DNA of 64,000 bases from Pectinophora gossypiella. Taxonomy: Eukaryota > Arthropoda > Insecta > Lepidoptera > Gelechiidae. A program made the position numbers and the translations under genes. Positions 1 to 13,400 of the stretch are shown here, piece by piece; within the stretch, counting starts at the first letter, position 1, and each line of letters opens with the position of its first letter. The stretch is taken from positions 12,455,001-12,519,000 of the forward strand of contig NC_065417.1 of assembly GCF_024362695.1 (NCBI RefSeq), given 5' to 3'. A model generated the notes under the pieces. That model saw only the letters and a program-made list of their open reading frames with translations. It had not been told where the DNA came from and ran no database searches.

Positions 1-1490
1 CGTTGGTTTGCGTCATATAGCCGTGTCTTTCCCGCCCACTAACGTCAACCCACATTCTCTGTCAAAATTAACTTTTTAAACTTTATTTTTTTTATGGACG
101 TAAACAAACCATGGCGCGGGGAATGCGCAGCGTTTAGCCGCCGCGAGATTTGTTTTGTAACTAGCGACGAAAGTACCTATTTGTGGTAAGGGCACGCGGC
201 GTTGCTTCTAGGGGACTGCGCGCGCAAGGAGGGAAAATAAGAGTCAGCGGAACAAAGCTGAATGGTTAAGGGACCTTGTATTATTTTGTAAAACACTTGA
301 ATACTTACACTTGAAAATATAAAAATCTAGGTGCTTATGTAGGTATGTCATCTAATAAATAAGTGATGCATAGGTGTAAGTATGATCATTAAACAGGTTA
401 AATCTAGCAGGGTTGATTGAGTGTGTTTTATCTGCTGCTAAACATAAATAACTGAGATTTAAAATGATAAATTACAACAAGTTTAACAAATTGGCCGCCA
501 TTTTAAACAAACGAGACGGCGAGGAAAAAAAATACATCGTGCGCCTGTACATAATTGATAAGCAACAACTATTATTACGACGTTGTTAAAAGTACATATA
601 GATTGCTATTTTGATTTCAAAGGAGATCAATATAAAATATTTTTATAAACTTATTTACTTATACTATCATATCTTATACCTATATCATTGACAAGTTTAT
701 AATTTACAAATTATACCAAAAGCTTAGTGGAACAACTCCTGACGAACCGCTTCCCGTCCAAAAGTCTCCAAAATTCAGGCGGCGGCGTTTATAGAGAAAA
801 GTATTGTAAAAATACATTTCATTCATTAATAAATACATAGACCAGGTAAATCCGGTTCACTCATGGGTTCACTGTATTGAAAGACAAATTGAACTGCTTA
901 TTGTAGAGATTTTCGTAGATAGGCTTCCGTTCGATGTATCCGCGATTCAATATAGGTACCTACCTTTATAACAAATAAAAGAATATAAATGTGAAATGAA
1001 AAAAGCAAAGAAATTATATTCATAACAAAGACCACTTGGTCTTTGATTCATAATAATGGTAAAAAAAATAAAAGCAGACAGGCCATTTAGATATGGAAAA
1101 ATTGTTTTATTGCCATAAAATTAAATAAGTAAATAATCTTTCGTTTTAATATTAAAGGGCATCTGATACCTAAAAATTTTTTTTACAGTAATGGCCATTA
1201 TTCTCTATGTTTTGTATTTTACATAATAAAATCTCTTTGTATAAAAATATAACTAATCGATATTATAACTAACAATCGATTATTAACAGAAAACCGAACT
1301 CGAACCGAAAAGTATTATTTTGCTTTTGTGCTATAGTAATCGTGATTTAACTGTCAGTCAACAATGTCGATTTTTTGTGTCTGTGGTTGAAAAATACTGT
1401 GTGAGTCAAGTTGTACGTCGGTGTTTTATTGCATTTTTAACAAAATTTAGCTGTTTTATGGCACCAAAGATTTGTTACAAATAATGTAAA
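1..1490. other. Gene-free upstream region
   Basis: No credible coding exon was seen on either strand. A short GC-rich patch lies at about 105-240, and the rest is AT-rich with many stops in all frames. It ends in the presumed 5' UTR of the drebrin-like gene. A divergent gene starting to the left of the window cannot be excluded, since the GC-rich patch resembles a promoter-proximal segment. Confidence 0.5.
1354..1490 (+). promoter_or_regulatory. Possible initiator and 5' UTR of the drebrin-like gene
   Basis: TCAGTC at 1354-1359 fits the arthropod initiator consensus TCA(G/T)T(C/T). There is no TATA box about 30 bp upstream. The next in-frame ATG with good context (AAAATGG) is the chosen start at 1491. 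The initiator motif is short, so this is a weak call without transcript data. Confidence 0.3.
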
Positions 1491-4400
1491 ATGGCTATAA
1501 ACTTGGAAAAACATAAGAGTTCTTTGATCGCCGCGTGGAAGGACGTATTAGACGAGAAAACCGACACCGATTGGTACGTACACAAGCTTTCGTTGAGCGA
1601 CCTACTTGCTGGAGAAAATTAAATAAACAGCCGGGTTGATTATTATAATGATCTGCTTATTGTGCGTGGCGACTGCACGGCCATAATCGCGACAAAAATG
1701 CTCACCCGGATGATTAGTCTGTTTGAAACATACTTTTTCATCGACTGTTGTTTTACGAATTGCACTCATTCGCTTACAAAGTGATCCCGTTCAACTTGAG
1801 CAGTACTAAATTGGTATAATTACCGTAATAGAATGACAGAAAAAACCTTTCATAGTGGTTATTGACCATATCTGGTTTATGTTGTTCTTGATTGCTAATT
1901 GACCCCATTTAGTTTAAATACCATTTTTTTATAGTCTAAACAAGGATTCATTGTAATGCAAACAAGACCTGTTTTGTATTTCTTTGATCTAGCAATATGA
2001 ATATCAGAAATATTTAATGGAATGTTTTTTAATTGGCAAATATTTGTCCTCTAAAACTATTTCATTAATATTCATGCAATTTTCAGTCTAATATATAGGT
2101 ATGTTATTTATTCCTTGCCTATATAGGCTTCATAATTCTCATGGTGCTGGGACCTTTGTTTAGTAAAAAAAAAAGAATTTTTATCTTCTTTCAAAGAAGG
2201 AATTAGCCAAAATATGTATACAAGCTGAGACTAAAGAGAAAATAAAAAAAATAGTACATTTTCCTCATGCTGTTGTACAAACTATAGTTTATATCATTAT
2301 TTTCATATTGTCAAAGAACAATGGATGTGTTATTGTCACTTCATAATGTCATCTTATTATTTACGTCCTTGTTTGTATTATCTTAAGACAAATATATTAA
2401 AGTTAAGAATAAACTTTTATTGATAACATCCTTAATGTGTTTGCTAGTGATTTACAGTTATAGTAATTTATGCATTTGTATGATACAAGTCGATGATAAA
2501 TGACTCTGCAGTAGAGTAGAAGAAAAAAAGGTAGAGACTGAAAAGTTCTAAGCTTCTAAGCATCAAATCAAATTATACTCTATTGCACATATACACAAAT
2601 ACTTATGCAAACAACATGAAAAAAGAAAATGCCCAAAAGTTGCCTACTTAGCAAGAAGGGTGCATATTGTACTCTGTCTATTTCTCTTTTGTTCTGTATT
2701 TCTGTTTTTACTGTGTGTTATGTTGTGAATTAAAGTATAATGAGTGACGTTATTGCCCTTTTTCTTCCAGACTATGTGCTACGTAATGAAAAGAAAAATT
2801 ATCTTGTTTCATTGTCAATATCTAAAGTTAAATAATTGTCTTATTATACTGATTTGCTTACTCTCAAAAATTATGATTTGCGTCTCTTTTCAGGGCGTTA
2901 TTTGGCTACGATGGCATGACAAATGATCTCAAATTCGTCAGCAAGGGCAACGGTGGCCTTTTGGAACTTATTGACGACTTCAACAGTGGTAAAATACAGT
3001 ATGCATTCTTGAAAGTCGACGTCCCCAACGGAAACATATCAAAATATGTTCTTATCAACTGGCAGGTATGTTTTAGATAAGATTATGTAGAATGAATGAG
3101 ATAATAGTTTTTGTAAGCTGGTGACTAATTCTATAGATATGAACTACAATAACAATATTATTATTACTAACTTATGATTGCTTAAACAAAATTCATTTGT
3201 TGGTAATTATTGTACAGCATTTATGTGCATAATATATTATATTATAGGTTTATTACAGTTTAATACTGAATATTCTGATTGATTTCTTCCTTATTAGAAA
3301 TTGTTTTAATAATCTCTAAATATATATTTATGTATTAATAATAACACAATACAAGGAAAACATTTACAATGTGGTTCGGTTTGTACTAATTGTTACACAC
3401 TTCTCATAAAAAAATCGAAGCATTTTGCAAGTTCATGTTTCGTAAGGATTATCAGAAAAATATTCAAACTAGCATTTTATAATTTATTTTTGACCCAGTC
3501 AAATACCCTATCTAAAATTGGGTAACGGAATAGGTTTAAGATAAATTATAAAATGCTAATCTATAAATAGAAGCCAGTCTAAGATGATCAAAAGTCAATC
3601 TCATTTTACTTTTCAACTTATTTCCAAATTTTATTCATAAATTAAGTAACAATGAGTACGAAGTTTGACCGCTTTTGACACAGGATAGTATTTCCATACA
3701 AACTCTAAAGAAAACTTTCGTTTTGACGTTTAGTAAAAAGTATCTCATTTGACTAGGTTGTCAAGTAGCCTATTTTGCAGGTGATGGACTGGTCACAATG
3801 TCCATGATGGAATGTTCATAATGTCCATGTTGCAACTTTGTACGAAAAGTGGTTTCAAGATGACCAAAAATCAGGCCCTTCTTTATTTTTAATTTGTTTT
3901 TTACATTCAATTATGAATGAAGTAACAATGAGTAAGACATTTGACTACTTTTATATTGATGACACAATGCAGTAGTATCTCATTTGACTAAGTTATTAAG
4001 TAGCTTATTGTATGCAGGCATCGTAGGGCACTGTTTGTGTGACTGATTGTGTATGTTAGACCAGTGACTGCACATTTCTTTTTCTGGCTAAATCTGCAAT
4101 CAGTATCTTTTTTTTTCTGTTTACTATGAGCAGATTTGTTATAAGTATCAGGTTGTGTCTCCCAGTGAGGACAGCTACTCATAATTAACTAGTCTATGAC
4201 CTGAGTGGTTGTTCTTCTGAATGCTCTAGTATATCTTTTCTCGTGAGTCGCTTCCTATAAGTTTGATTGGTAAGTTGGATTGCCAATTCAATGGGATGTT
4301 TTTTCAGCCTTGGCTGCACATTTAAGTTTATTAGTAATAAAATATCTTCTCTACCCAGGGCGAAGGCGCGCCGACTGTCCGGAAGGGCACATGCGCGAAC

Positions 4401-7400
4401 CACGTGAAGCATGTGATGCAGTTCTTCAGTGGGTTCCACCTCACCATGCACGCTCGTACTGAGGACGACCTGGATGAAAAGTTGATACTCGACAAGCTGT
4501 CTAAGGCTGGGTCTTCTGTGGGGTTCAAGTCCACAAAGTCAGAGGAACTGCCCCCCAGTGGCCCCATCGGGACGGCCTACCAGAAAGTTAATCCAGGTAT
4601 ACTTTTTAGATGATGTTATATATTACGATCAGTGATGTCCTGTTCGTTGGAATTTTCCCAAAGTGGGAATGTTCCTGATGTACAAACCCTTTAATAGTAA
4701 TAATAGGGCTGCTATTTCTTTTTTCAAATTGTTCTATCTTGTACTCCGATCCTAGCCTAAAGGCTGGGTAGTAAAGCTCTCTTTACATAACTTTTGCGGT
4801 TTTTCTTATGTTCCCACTTTGGGACATACTTGCTAAGCAGCTAAACACATTCTGGCTTCTTTACATCCAATTCAACAGAGCAGAGGAAACGGTTCTTATA
4901 TGACACTCAGATTGTTTACACCAATGACATACCTACAACCTCTATTTGTTTATATTGTGTGACATCCAGCCAATACAAACAACGTTTCACTGCCGCAGAG
5001 AGAATCCTCTCGCAAGGTCGCGTTTCAATGGAATTTTATTATAATTACAATAAGGTCTACGTAAAATGCCTAGTTTACTAGCGCATCAAGATGTAAATAT
5101 TTTACCGGAAAACGTGTTGGAGGAAATCAAAATGCGACGCGAGGCTTTGCGTAGAGGTATTTTTGGAATTTTACGTTTGTATAGGGATGTGATTACGTGT
5201 GATTAATAATAATAATAATATTTATTAAAGACAACACAGATCCATTTATTTGTTAATGAATGATGAAACATTAATTAGTGCTGCAGTTGTTGCTCCTAAA
5301 ATTTAGATGTGGTGTAAAGTTTGTTGTTCAAACTTGGTTAATAAAAGTACTCAAAACCGATATGATGTATGAAGACTGGTGATGAGTATATCGGCAATTC
5401 GGTGGCTTAAGACTATACAGACCTAAACTTGTCGGTAATTCATAATATAGAATTGATAATACCACTCGGCCTGGCGTAACCTTGGTGCTAATTCCTTGGT
5501 ACTATTTTAAGTTATACATGTAATGGGTTGGGAAATAAACATCAAGAAACATAAAGTGAAACACATTTGTTCTAGTCCAAGAAATAAACTCCAAAGAACG
5601 GGATCAGTTCTGGATGAAGGAAGAACAAGAAGAGAAGAAACGCGTAGAAGCCGAGAGGAAAAGGAGAGAAGAGGTAAGATAGGGGTTTATAACTTTTATC
5701 TTCCAACAAAGTTCGAGATACACAGGCGTAAATGGAAGGGGTCTGGGACGGGAGTTTGTATGAAAACGTGGCGCGTCGTGCCCATGTCTCTCCCTAAACT
5801 AAACTGGATTTTATATGAGATCCCGCCCATAAAACGTCTATTTAAAAAAGTTGACAGGTACGTAACTTTTGAACACTTCAGCCGGCGGGAATTATTCAAC
5901 CAATAGCCGTTTGACGTCCATCTACGTATTGGTCCAAGCGCTCGATATGAATCGCGTCGCGCGCGGCGCGTTTGTCATGCAGACCCGGCACGATAGTTCA
6001 CAGCATAAACCTGTTACGATGCAAAGAATTATATTATTTCAGGAAAAGAGAAAAGCAGAGGAGGATGTCAGGAGGAGAGATGAATTGGAAGCGGAGAGGA
6101 GAGCGAAGGCAGAAAGCGTTAAGTAAGACACTTTGTTTCTATTTTTCAACAATTTGAGGGGTTGAAGTAACGCTGTAGTGGCGCTGTGGACTGATTGTTC
6201 ACAAAGTGGCTATCATTTTTTTAATACTACCCGACTTCTGTAAAATGGAGGGTTGTGTTTGATCGCCATGTATGTATGTACGTACGTCTGTTCCCTCGTA
6301 ACTTCTAAACCACTTATCAGAATTTAACAAATGAGGGGTCCTTAGAAGCGTCTTGATTGACCGCTGGTTATAGGCTGTGTTGTGACAGCAAGTTCAATGT
6401 GGCGCCATCTAGAGGACATAAACTGATGAAGACATATTTTTTTCCCAAGAGTTTTGTATTGGGTATCAAATAAATGCTTAATTTTATATGTAGGTTATAA
6501 ACCTCGTATAACAAATAGACAACCAATCTCTGTAAAAAAGTGTCCGCGGCAAATCTTGTCACAAGCGACGGGGTGTATCGACACAGTTGCACTTTATTTG
6601 AACAGCCATAACATCTTAGAGGGAACGAACTTACAGTATCTACATAACTTAATGAATGCGTATTCTCTTCTTGTCGTGTCGATGGCAAACTAAATAGTGT
6701 ATCGGCCCAAAACTTGGCGCTATCTGCAGCACTCATCAGATCCTGCGTGCAGGTGTTCGGGTACGCACGACACGATGTAAGATTTATGTGGATGGATCTT
6801 CATAGCGAATGTGAGTCTATTTATAGGATGTTAGTGTTGTATGTAAGCTGTTTTGGATGTTTGAAAAATATGATGATAATGATATCAGGAGCGAGGCGTC
6901 CGCGGCGGGCGTGGTGAGCGCGGGCGAGGCGCAGCGGCGGCAACGCTCGCAGGAGGCGCGCCAGCTCATCGGCTCCACGGCCGCCGCGCGGGCCATGTTC
7001 GAGCAGCACACTGCGCAGGGGCAGATGGCGCGGTAAACATAAAAATCATTCATCAAAACGACATATTTATTACTTATTTATTTCATCATCATCACTAATT
7101 TGTGAGCCACGCATTTTTTTTGACGTGACTTATTTTAGATTAGCCGCAGATGGCATTAACTACTTGGCCGGACAAATGGCTGAAGGCTCTCACCCGGTGC
7201 CACGATTAAGACAACAGGTCTGAGGGTGCCCAGTTGGGATCGAACCTCGGCTCAGGACGTCTGAGAGGAAAAATATTTGAAAGAATTAATCGACCCTAGC
7301 GGGTCGATAGTGATAAGCGCTGATTGAGGGAAGTCGTCGACCACGTCGGCGGGGTCGGTATCGGGGTCTGAGCTGATTGGCTGCCTCTATGGCTAGAGTA

Positions 7401-10400
7401 ATTGGGTCGTGGGGAAGTGGAAGCCCGGTTGGTCACTAATACTACATAACATCGGCAGCATAGTACACGGCCACTTCTCGCCAGCTACGTTTATGTACCA
7501 TGTGATAGGGGGCGAGTCTATTGCCATTAACCGGGCACAAATCCTGGAAACTCGAATTCACTGGTTTAAAACTCGAGCCAGGATTCGAACCAAGCACTCC
7601 ACGATATAAGTCACGCTTTCTCCTAACACAGCTGGCACGGATTCATCTCAATTAACATTTGCAAAGACCTTTTCAGCAAAATTTTTGTGACGACTATCAG
7701 CGTGGTAACAGCGCGAGCGCAGGGTTACGGGTAGCTTAGCACCGGTCGGGTACCTCCCGCGGGTCTTTATTAAGTGGTCGATTTTCTGTTGTGCTGAATA
7801 AGATGTAGTATTATGATTGTATCTACCTTATAAATAGTTTGAATATATAAAAACCTTACATTCTAGGTCAAACTCCAACGTACCAGAGAAGCCAGTCCGC
7901 AGTTCAGTGATAGCGCAGCGCATCAACGCATTCAGCCAACAAGCGAACAACACACCACCCCAGACATCCCCCATCAAATCTCCCTTAAAGTCCCCCCTCC
8001 AACCCAAAGCCACCCTCGACGACCAACCCCCCGAACAACCAAAGACAAGTCCTTTGAAAAACATTGACAAGATCAAAATGAGTTTGGAGAGTCCTTCGCA
8101 GATACAATACGAGCCAATTATAGACCCCGCAGACTTAAGTCCTAGTACGGAAAACGTACCGGACTCCTTCAGTGCCATTAGCTACGCGGAACATAAAGAC
8201 TCTTACAGAGACATAGAGAACATTAACGACTTGAAGCAAAGCGAGCCTATGATAAAACAGAACATTCTAGAAAACGACATGTTTGATGCGTCGTATTCTA
8301 GTTCTAACGAGAATGATGACGATGATAGTGATAACAAGTTCAGTACGATAAAGCGATCTCCTTATAGTAAGAACAATATTGCTGAAGAGACTGGCAGGTC
8401 GGCGGAGCTCAGTAGACAGAACACAGTCATTGAGAACGTCAACTACAAGAAGGACCAGAATGGAACTGCTACGTTAGACGGTAACTATGTTATGACTTAT
8501 ATGGACTGGTTATTGAGCTGTCAAAGGCCCTTTAATACGGCTCATTTACGACCCATCATCTTTCTAGCATTATCCCGTTTTTCACAGGGTCCGCTTACCT
8601 AACCTGAAGATTTGACAGGTCCGGTTTTTTACAGAAGCGACTGCCTATCTGACCTTCCAACCCGCGAAGGGAAAACCAGCCCAGGGGGCCTACCGGCTAA
8701 TTCGCCGAACTTCGGCGACTTGATCACGATTCAGATAAATCGAAGTTCGGCGTTTGGTACCGGGTAATTTCCGATGTTCATTGCAATCTGGATGAAAATC
8801 AATCCATAGATAATAATAGACATATTAGAGGGGTGCATGATGGAACGAATGACTTTTGGTCTTGCGTTTCGTTGAGACATTTGGTAAACATTTAATATTT
8901 TATATCATTATGAAATTAAAAAATACACACTAATTTTGTATGTTATTTTTATTAATTGATAATATTTTTAGTTAATCACTTTGTAAAGTCTTACAAATGT
9001 TTAAAACAAGAGAAAAATGCAACGACGGATAAAGCAACGACGGATAAAGCAACGAAACGCAAAAAAAAAAGTTATATCAGCTGACATATTTGAATTCGCG
9101 CCGAAAGGACTTGCTTGAACTTCTACTTAGAAGTTGAAGAGTTTTGCTGCTTTATTATCTTTTTTTGGATCTACACGAAAGAAATGTAAGTACATTATTG
9201 TTATCTAAATAGTGAATTTAGTGTTCTAGCAGCTTCGTTATGACAGTGATATTTTCAGATGCCTGCTTCCAAGCAAGTATCCGACGCCCAAGAACGGGTT
9301 CTCCTGCAGCTTATGGAGGAGAATCCCGAAATAGCCACCGGTCGCGTGAACAGCCAAGCTCCGGCCTTGGCTAAGCAGACGGTGGCTGCGTTCTGGGAGT
9401 CGTTGGCGTCCCGGCTCAACTCTATGGGCTCGGGCACCTCCAAACCGCCTTTGAAGTGGCGAGACGTAAGTATTATTATACATTAATATTATTGTAATGT
9501 GCTAAACCTATCAACAAACCTTAATAAAGAAGTTAAAATAACCTTTATTTGCCGACACCAACATTTGCCTTAATCTTTTGAGCCATCATCTTCCTTCACA
9601 TCTTTCTCACAAACCTCAGCTAACTAAAATAAACTGCATATAGAAATACAAGCTCACAGTATCTTAAGTGTACATTAATTTTACACTTAAGTGCTTGTAA
9701 GGAACATATTAACCTTTAACAAATGTTTCCAAATAAATTATCATAAGGTGTTTTTGTTTCGTTAGTACTGGACTGAAAGAAAGTACAGTGTGAGGAAGAA
9801 GGCCGCGAAATTGCGATCACATGCAACTGGCACTGGTGGTGGGCCTTCTAAGATGGCGAAATTATCAGATGTGGAGGAAGTCATTTTACAGATTATTGGG
9901 AAGGTGGCAGTTTTTGGGAACCCAGAAGTGCAAATCCCGTTTGATGTTGGTTTTTCTTAATGCTTTTTAATACTTCTTCTAATGCATGTTCGTACTAATA
10001 TTTTTTGCATGTATTTTTCAGTTAATGGATTAATATATAAGTAGTAGTAGTAATAATTAAGTGAGTACCTACCATTGAATCGATTCAGTAAGTAATAATA
10101 GTAGGGTGTAATTATGCAGTGGTAAATAGTGGTGACAAGTATTTATACTATTGTAGTGGCGATTTCCCAGAGCTCACAGTCCTATCTATATATAAATTAC
10201 AATACAGTAAATCTTATATTAGTGTAGATTTATGTAAGTGTTCCAGAAAGAGGACTTATTAACAAGACTTATTTATAGGAACCCTCCACATCTCAAGAAA
10301 TGCCAGATGTGAGTGGGCCACTTATCGCCCCGTCACAACCTTCACCTCCACTGCCTGCTATCGCGCAGCCACAATCGCCATCACCACCACAGGCCACATC

Positions 10401-13400
10401 CAGTCAAGCCACACCTGAGCTTTTGACAGGTAAATAATAAATCACTACATATCATAAAACAAGTCTGGCTCCGTGGTCCTCTGATTGAACATTGGACTAA
10501 AGAGCCCAGTTGGGATCCGAAAGTATTTTTATGATATGTCTCCTAAATTAGTAGAATGATTTTAAACATTTATTTTTTTTTCTATTTAAGCAGAGCAACT
10601 ACAGACACCACGTGTCCGGCCTCGACTCTCCGACTCAAACCGGCAGAGGATAGGTTTGTATATTTTGGATTTGCTCAAACTTTGTTCCTACTACTTACAT
10701 TGTAATACAATGAAGTATGGGTGTTGTAGAAATAAGCAGTAAAAAGAATAATCACGTAATATATTAATTGTTGTACAACTTAAATAGTTTGTTAAAAACT
10801 TATTGTAAATGTTCTCTTTGTTTTTCTAGATCACCGACTTACTACTCATGCTCCCGCATGGGCGGTAGAATTAGAGAATCGGAGGCTGGCAATAGAGGAG
10901 CGACTTATTTCAGCAGTCGACAGGCTGGCTGCAGCTGCTGAAGCTAATAACAGGGCTGCCAATATGCAAACGGAGTTGCTTCGGCTGCTGCTAGAGGAAG
11001 TTAGGCGGAGATCAACATAAGGTAATATACTGAAACTAATTTTAAATTGCATGAATTTGGTGCAAATGGTAGAAGTTTATGACACTTGGTGGTTTGTCCT
11101 CACTGCCTACGTCGCCTGCGATGTAGCATAAAGATATTATGTATGTATGTTAAATACCCAAATGTACCTGCTTGATCAGCATATTTTTTACTCTATAGTC
11201 ATGAGAATGATTTTAAACTTATTTTTTTTTCTATTTAAGCAGAGCAACTACAGACACCACGTGTCCGGCCTCGAATCTTCAACTCAAACCGGCAGAAGAT
11301 AGGTTTGTATATTTTGGATTTGCTCAAACTTTATTCCTACTACCTACTTACATTGTAATACAATGAAGTATGGGTGTTGTAGAAATAAGCAGTAAAAAGA
11401 ATAATCACGTAATATATTAATTGTTAACAGCCTCCATGGTCTAGTGGTTAGAGCGTTAGGCTCACGATCTGGACGTCCGGGTTCGATTCCCGATGGGGAC
11501 ATTGTCGAAATCACTTTGTGAGACTGTCCTTTGTCTGGTAAGGACTTTTCAGGCTTGAATCACCTGATTGTCCGAAAAAGTAAGATGATTCTGTGCTTCG
11601 GAGGGCACGTTAAGCCGTTGGTCCCGGCTATTAGCCGTAAAAACACCTCCACCAACCCGCAGTGGAGCAGCGTGGTGGAGTATACTCCATACCCCCTCCG
11701 GTTGATTGAGGGGAGGCCTGTGCCCAGCAGTGGGACGTATATAGGCAGTTTATGTTATGTTATATTAATTGTTGTACAACTTAAATAGTTTGTTAGAAAC
11801 TTATTGTAAATGTTTCTCTTTGTTTTTCTAGATCACCGACTTACTACTCATGGGCGGTAGAACTAGTGAACGGAGGCTGGATCACTCACCCGAGCTTAGG
11901 GAAACTCACAAAGAGAAAATTTAATCGAAAAAATCTGACTCGGATGGGACTTCAACCCGCAGCTCTCGTCAAGCCGGGACGAGTGGTAACCATTATATGC
12001 CTGATGGCGTCGCTGAATTATAAGTAGACTTGTATCAACAATCTACACAGTATAAAAGTTTTGGACTTGTATTACTTTTCACCGACGGTACAGAAATTTT
12101 CTCTTTGTGAGCTTGAACGTAAATATTTAAGAGAGAGGGGTGCAATAAAACAAATTATGTAATACTATAAAACAATTAAATCTGAATGATGAAAATAGTT
12201 TATTTTATGCCAATAAAAAAATGTTTTGTTTAAATGACGTATTATTGAAAAAAAATCCGCCCTATTCGATTACACCACACTGAGAAGAACGGGCAAGAAA
12301 CTCAGGCGGGACTTTATAATTTACATGTCAAGGACTATACGAATCCACTTAAGTAACATGACTGAACTTAAACATATCTAAATTAAATATTTTACATATC
12401 AAGGACCATACGAATCCACTTAAGTAACATGACTGAACTTAAACGTATCTAAATTAAATATTTTACATGTCAAGGACTATACGAGTCCACTTAAGTAACA
12501 TGACTGAACTTAAACATATCTAAATTAAATATTTTACATGTCAAGGACTATACGAGTCCACTTAAGTAACATGACTGAACTTAAACATATCTAAATTAAA
12601 TATTTTACATATCAAGGACCATACGAATCCACTTAAGTAACATGACTGAACTTAAACGTATCTAAATTAAATATTTTACATGTCAAGGACTATACGAGTC
12701 CACTTAAGTAACATGACTGAACTTAAACATATCTAAATTAAATATTTTACATATCAAGGACCATACGAATCCACTTAAGTAACATGACTGAACTTAAACG
12801 TATCTAAATTAAATATTTTATATGTCAAGGACTATACGAGTCCACTTAAGTAACATGACTGAACTTAAACATATCTAAATTAAATATTTTACATGTCAAG
12901 GACTATACGAGTCCACTTAAGTAACATGACTGAACTTAAACATATCTAAATTAAATATTTTACATATCAAGGACCATACGAATCCACTTAAGTAACATGA
13001 CTGAACTTAAACGTATCTAAATTAAATATTTTACATGTCAAGGACTATACGAGTCCACTTAAGTAACATGACTGAACTTAAACATATCTAAATTAAATAT
13101 TTTACATGTCAAGGACTATACGAATCCACTTAAGTAACATGACTGAACTTAAACGTATCTAAATTAAATATTTTACATGTCAAGGACTATACGAGTCCAC
13201 TTAAGTAACATGACTGAACTTAAACATATCTAAATTAAATATTTTACATGTCAAGGACTATACGAATCCACTTAAGTAACATGACTGAACTTAAACGTAT
13301 CTAAATTAAATATTTTACATATCAAGGACCATACGAGTCCACTTAAATAACATAAATGAACAGAAGTACTTATGTTACTATAAATATTTAGGCTAAAGTA

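Noticed and set aside
5523..5906. 127-residue plus-strand frame as its own gene
   Set aside because: It overlaps drebrin-like exon 4 in a shifted frame. The frame of exon 4 that gives EINSKERDQFW is the one that joins its neighbours.
7907..8602. 231-residue open frame as a separate gene
   Set aside because: It is exon 7 of the drebrin-like gene read past its donor at 8481 into an intronic repeat. The last 40 residues are repeat sequence.
11430..11500. tRNA gene on the basis of A and B boxes
   Set aside because: It is the head of a SINE with a full SINE body and target duplication. The same holds at 47735 and 54191. No mature tRNA fold with intact acceptor stem was seen.
12321..13365. CRISPR-like array
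   Set aside because: Units are contiguous 71-bp tandem copies without unique spacers, in a eukaryotic transposon. It is a satellite.
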